The position numbers and the translations under genes were made by a program. Source: Spirochaeta sp. (GTDB lineage Bacteria; Spirochaetota; Spirochaetia; DSM-27196; SLAA01). From it: a DNA stretch of 5,341 nt. Within the stretch, counting starts at the first letter, position 1. Every line of letters begins with the position of its first letter. Below are positions 5,341 through 5,341 of this stretch, piece by piece. Under the pieces are notes generated by a model. It did not search any database. It was not told the DNA's origin and saw only the letters and a program-made list of their open reading frames with translations. The stretch is from positions 1 through 5,341 of the forward strand of contig JAIVHN010000291.1 in NCBI GenBank assembly GCA_020201015.1, given 5' to 3'.

Positions 5341-5341
5341 T

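Noticed and set aside
5292..5341. Frames starting at ATG 5292 or ATG 5315 and open to the window edge
   Set aside because: Neither has a Shine-Dalgarno, only 9-17 codons are visible, and the stretch contains a decamer repeat. Too little to call a gene.

Overview
The window holds one truncated and five complete protein genes and looks like the chromosome of an anaerobic bacterium with roughly balanced base composition. The reasons for 'anaerobic' are an RnfD/NqrB-type membrane flavoprotein and a GlpA-like / FAD-oxidoreductase / DUF1667 trio, a combination typical of anaerobic Firmicutes, Coriobacteriia-like actinobacteria and similar lineages. The sequence does not let me fix the phylum. No tRNA, rRNA, CRISPR array, transposon or att site was seen.

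Layout. (1) 3-884, plus strand: the ATPase of an oligopeptide/dipeptide ABC importer (OppF/DppF type), cut by the left edge just upstream of its Walker A motif. (2) 874-894: a perfect GC-rich inverted repeat that includes the stop codon of this gene and lies 4 bp from the convergent operon; it is probably a shared 3' hairpin. (3) 3910-899, minus strand: a tight three-gene operon. In transcription order it encodes a GlpA-like FAD dehydrogenase with a C-terminal [2Fe-2S] BFD-like domain, a pyridine-nucleotide-type FAD oxidoreductase, and a DUF1667 four-cysteine protein. Spacing is 10 bp and then a 4-bp ATGA overlap, so translational coupling is likely. (4) 3911-4132: a divergent intergenic region with candidate promoters in both directions, two imperfect palindromes and a leader hairpin. 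(5) 4133-5008, plus strand: an RnfD-like subunit. (6) 5045-5263, plus strand: an unrecognised 72-residue protein with two membrane segments. (7) 5264-5341: no supported gene, ending in three degenerate 10-bp tandem repeats that run to the window edge.

How the genes may work together. The minus-strand operon probably oxidises glycerol-3-phosphate (or a related 2-hydroxy acid) and passes electrons through flavin and Fe-S centres. The divergent RnfD-like protein is an inner-membrane flavoprotein of the Rnf/Nqr family. The shared intergenic region makes co-regulation possible, but this is inference.

The main points for a second look are: the middle oxidoreductase of the operon appears to have lost about 25-30 residues, including the conserved 'A-x-G' strand of its FAD fold; rnfD appears as the first gene of its transcript, without rnfC before it or rnfG after it, and is paired with an unknown small membrane protein; and the RnfD lacks the usual N-terminal extension.
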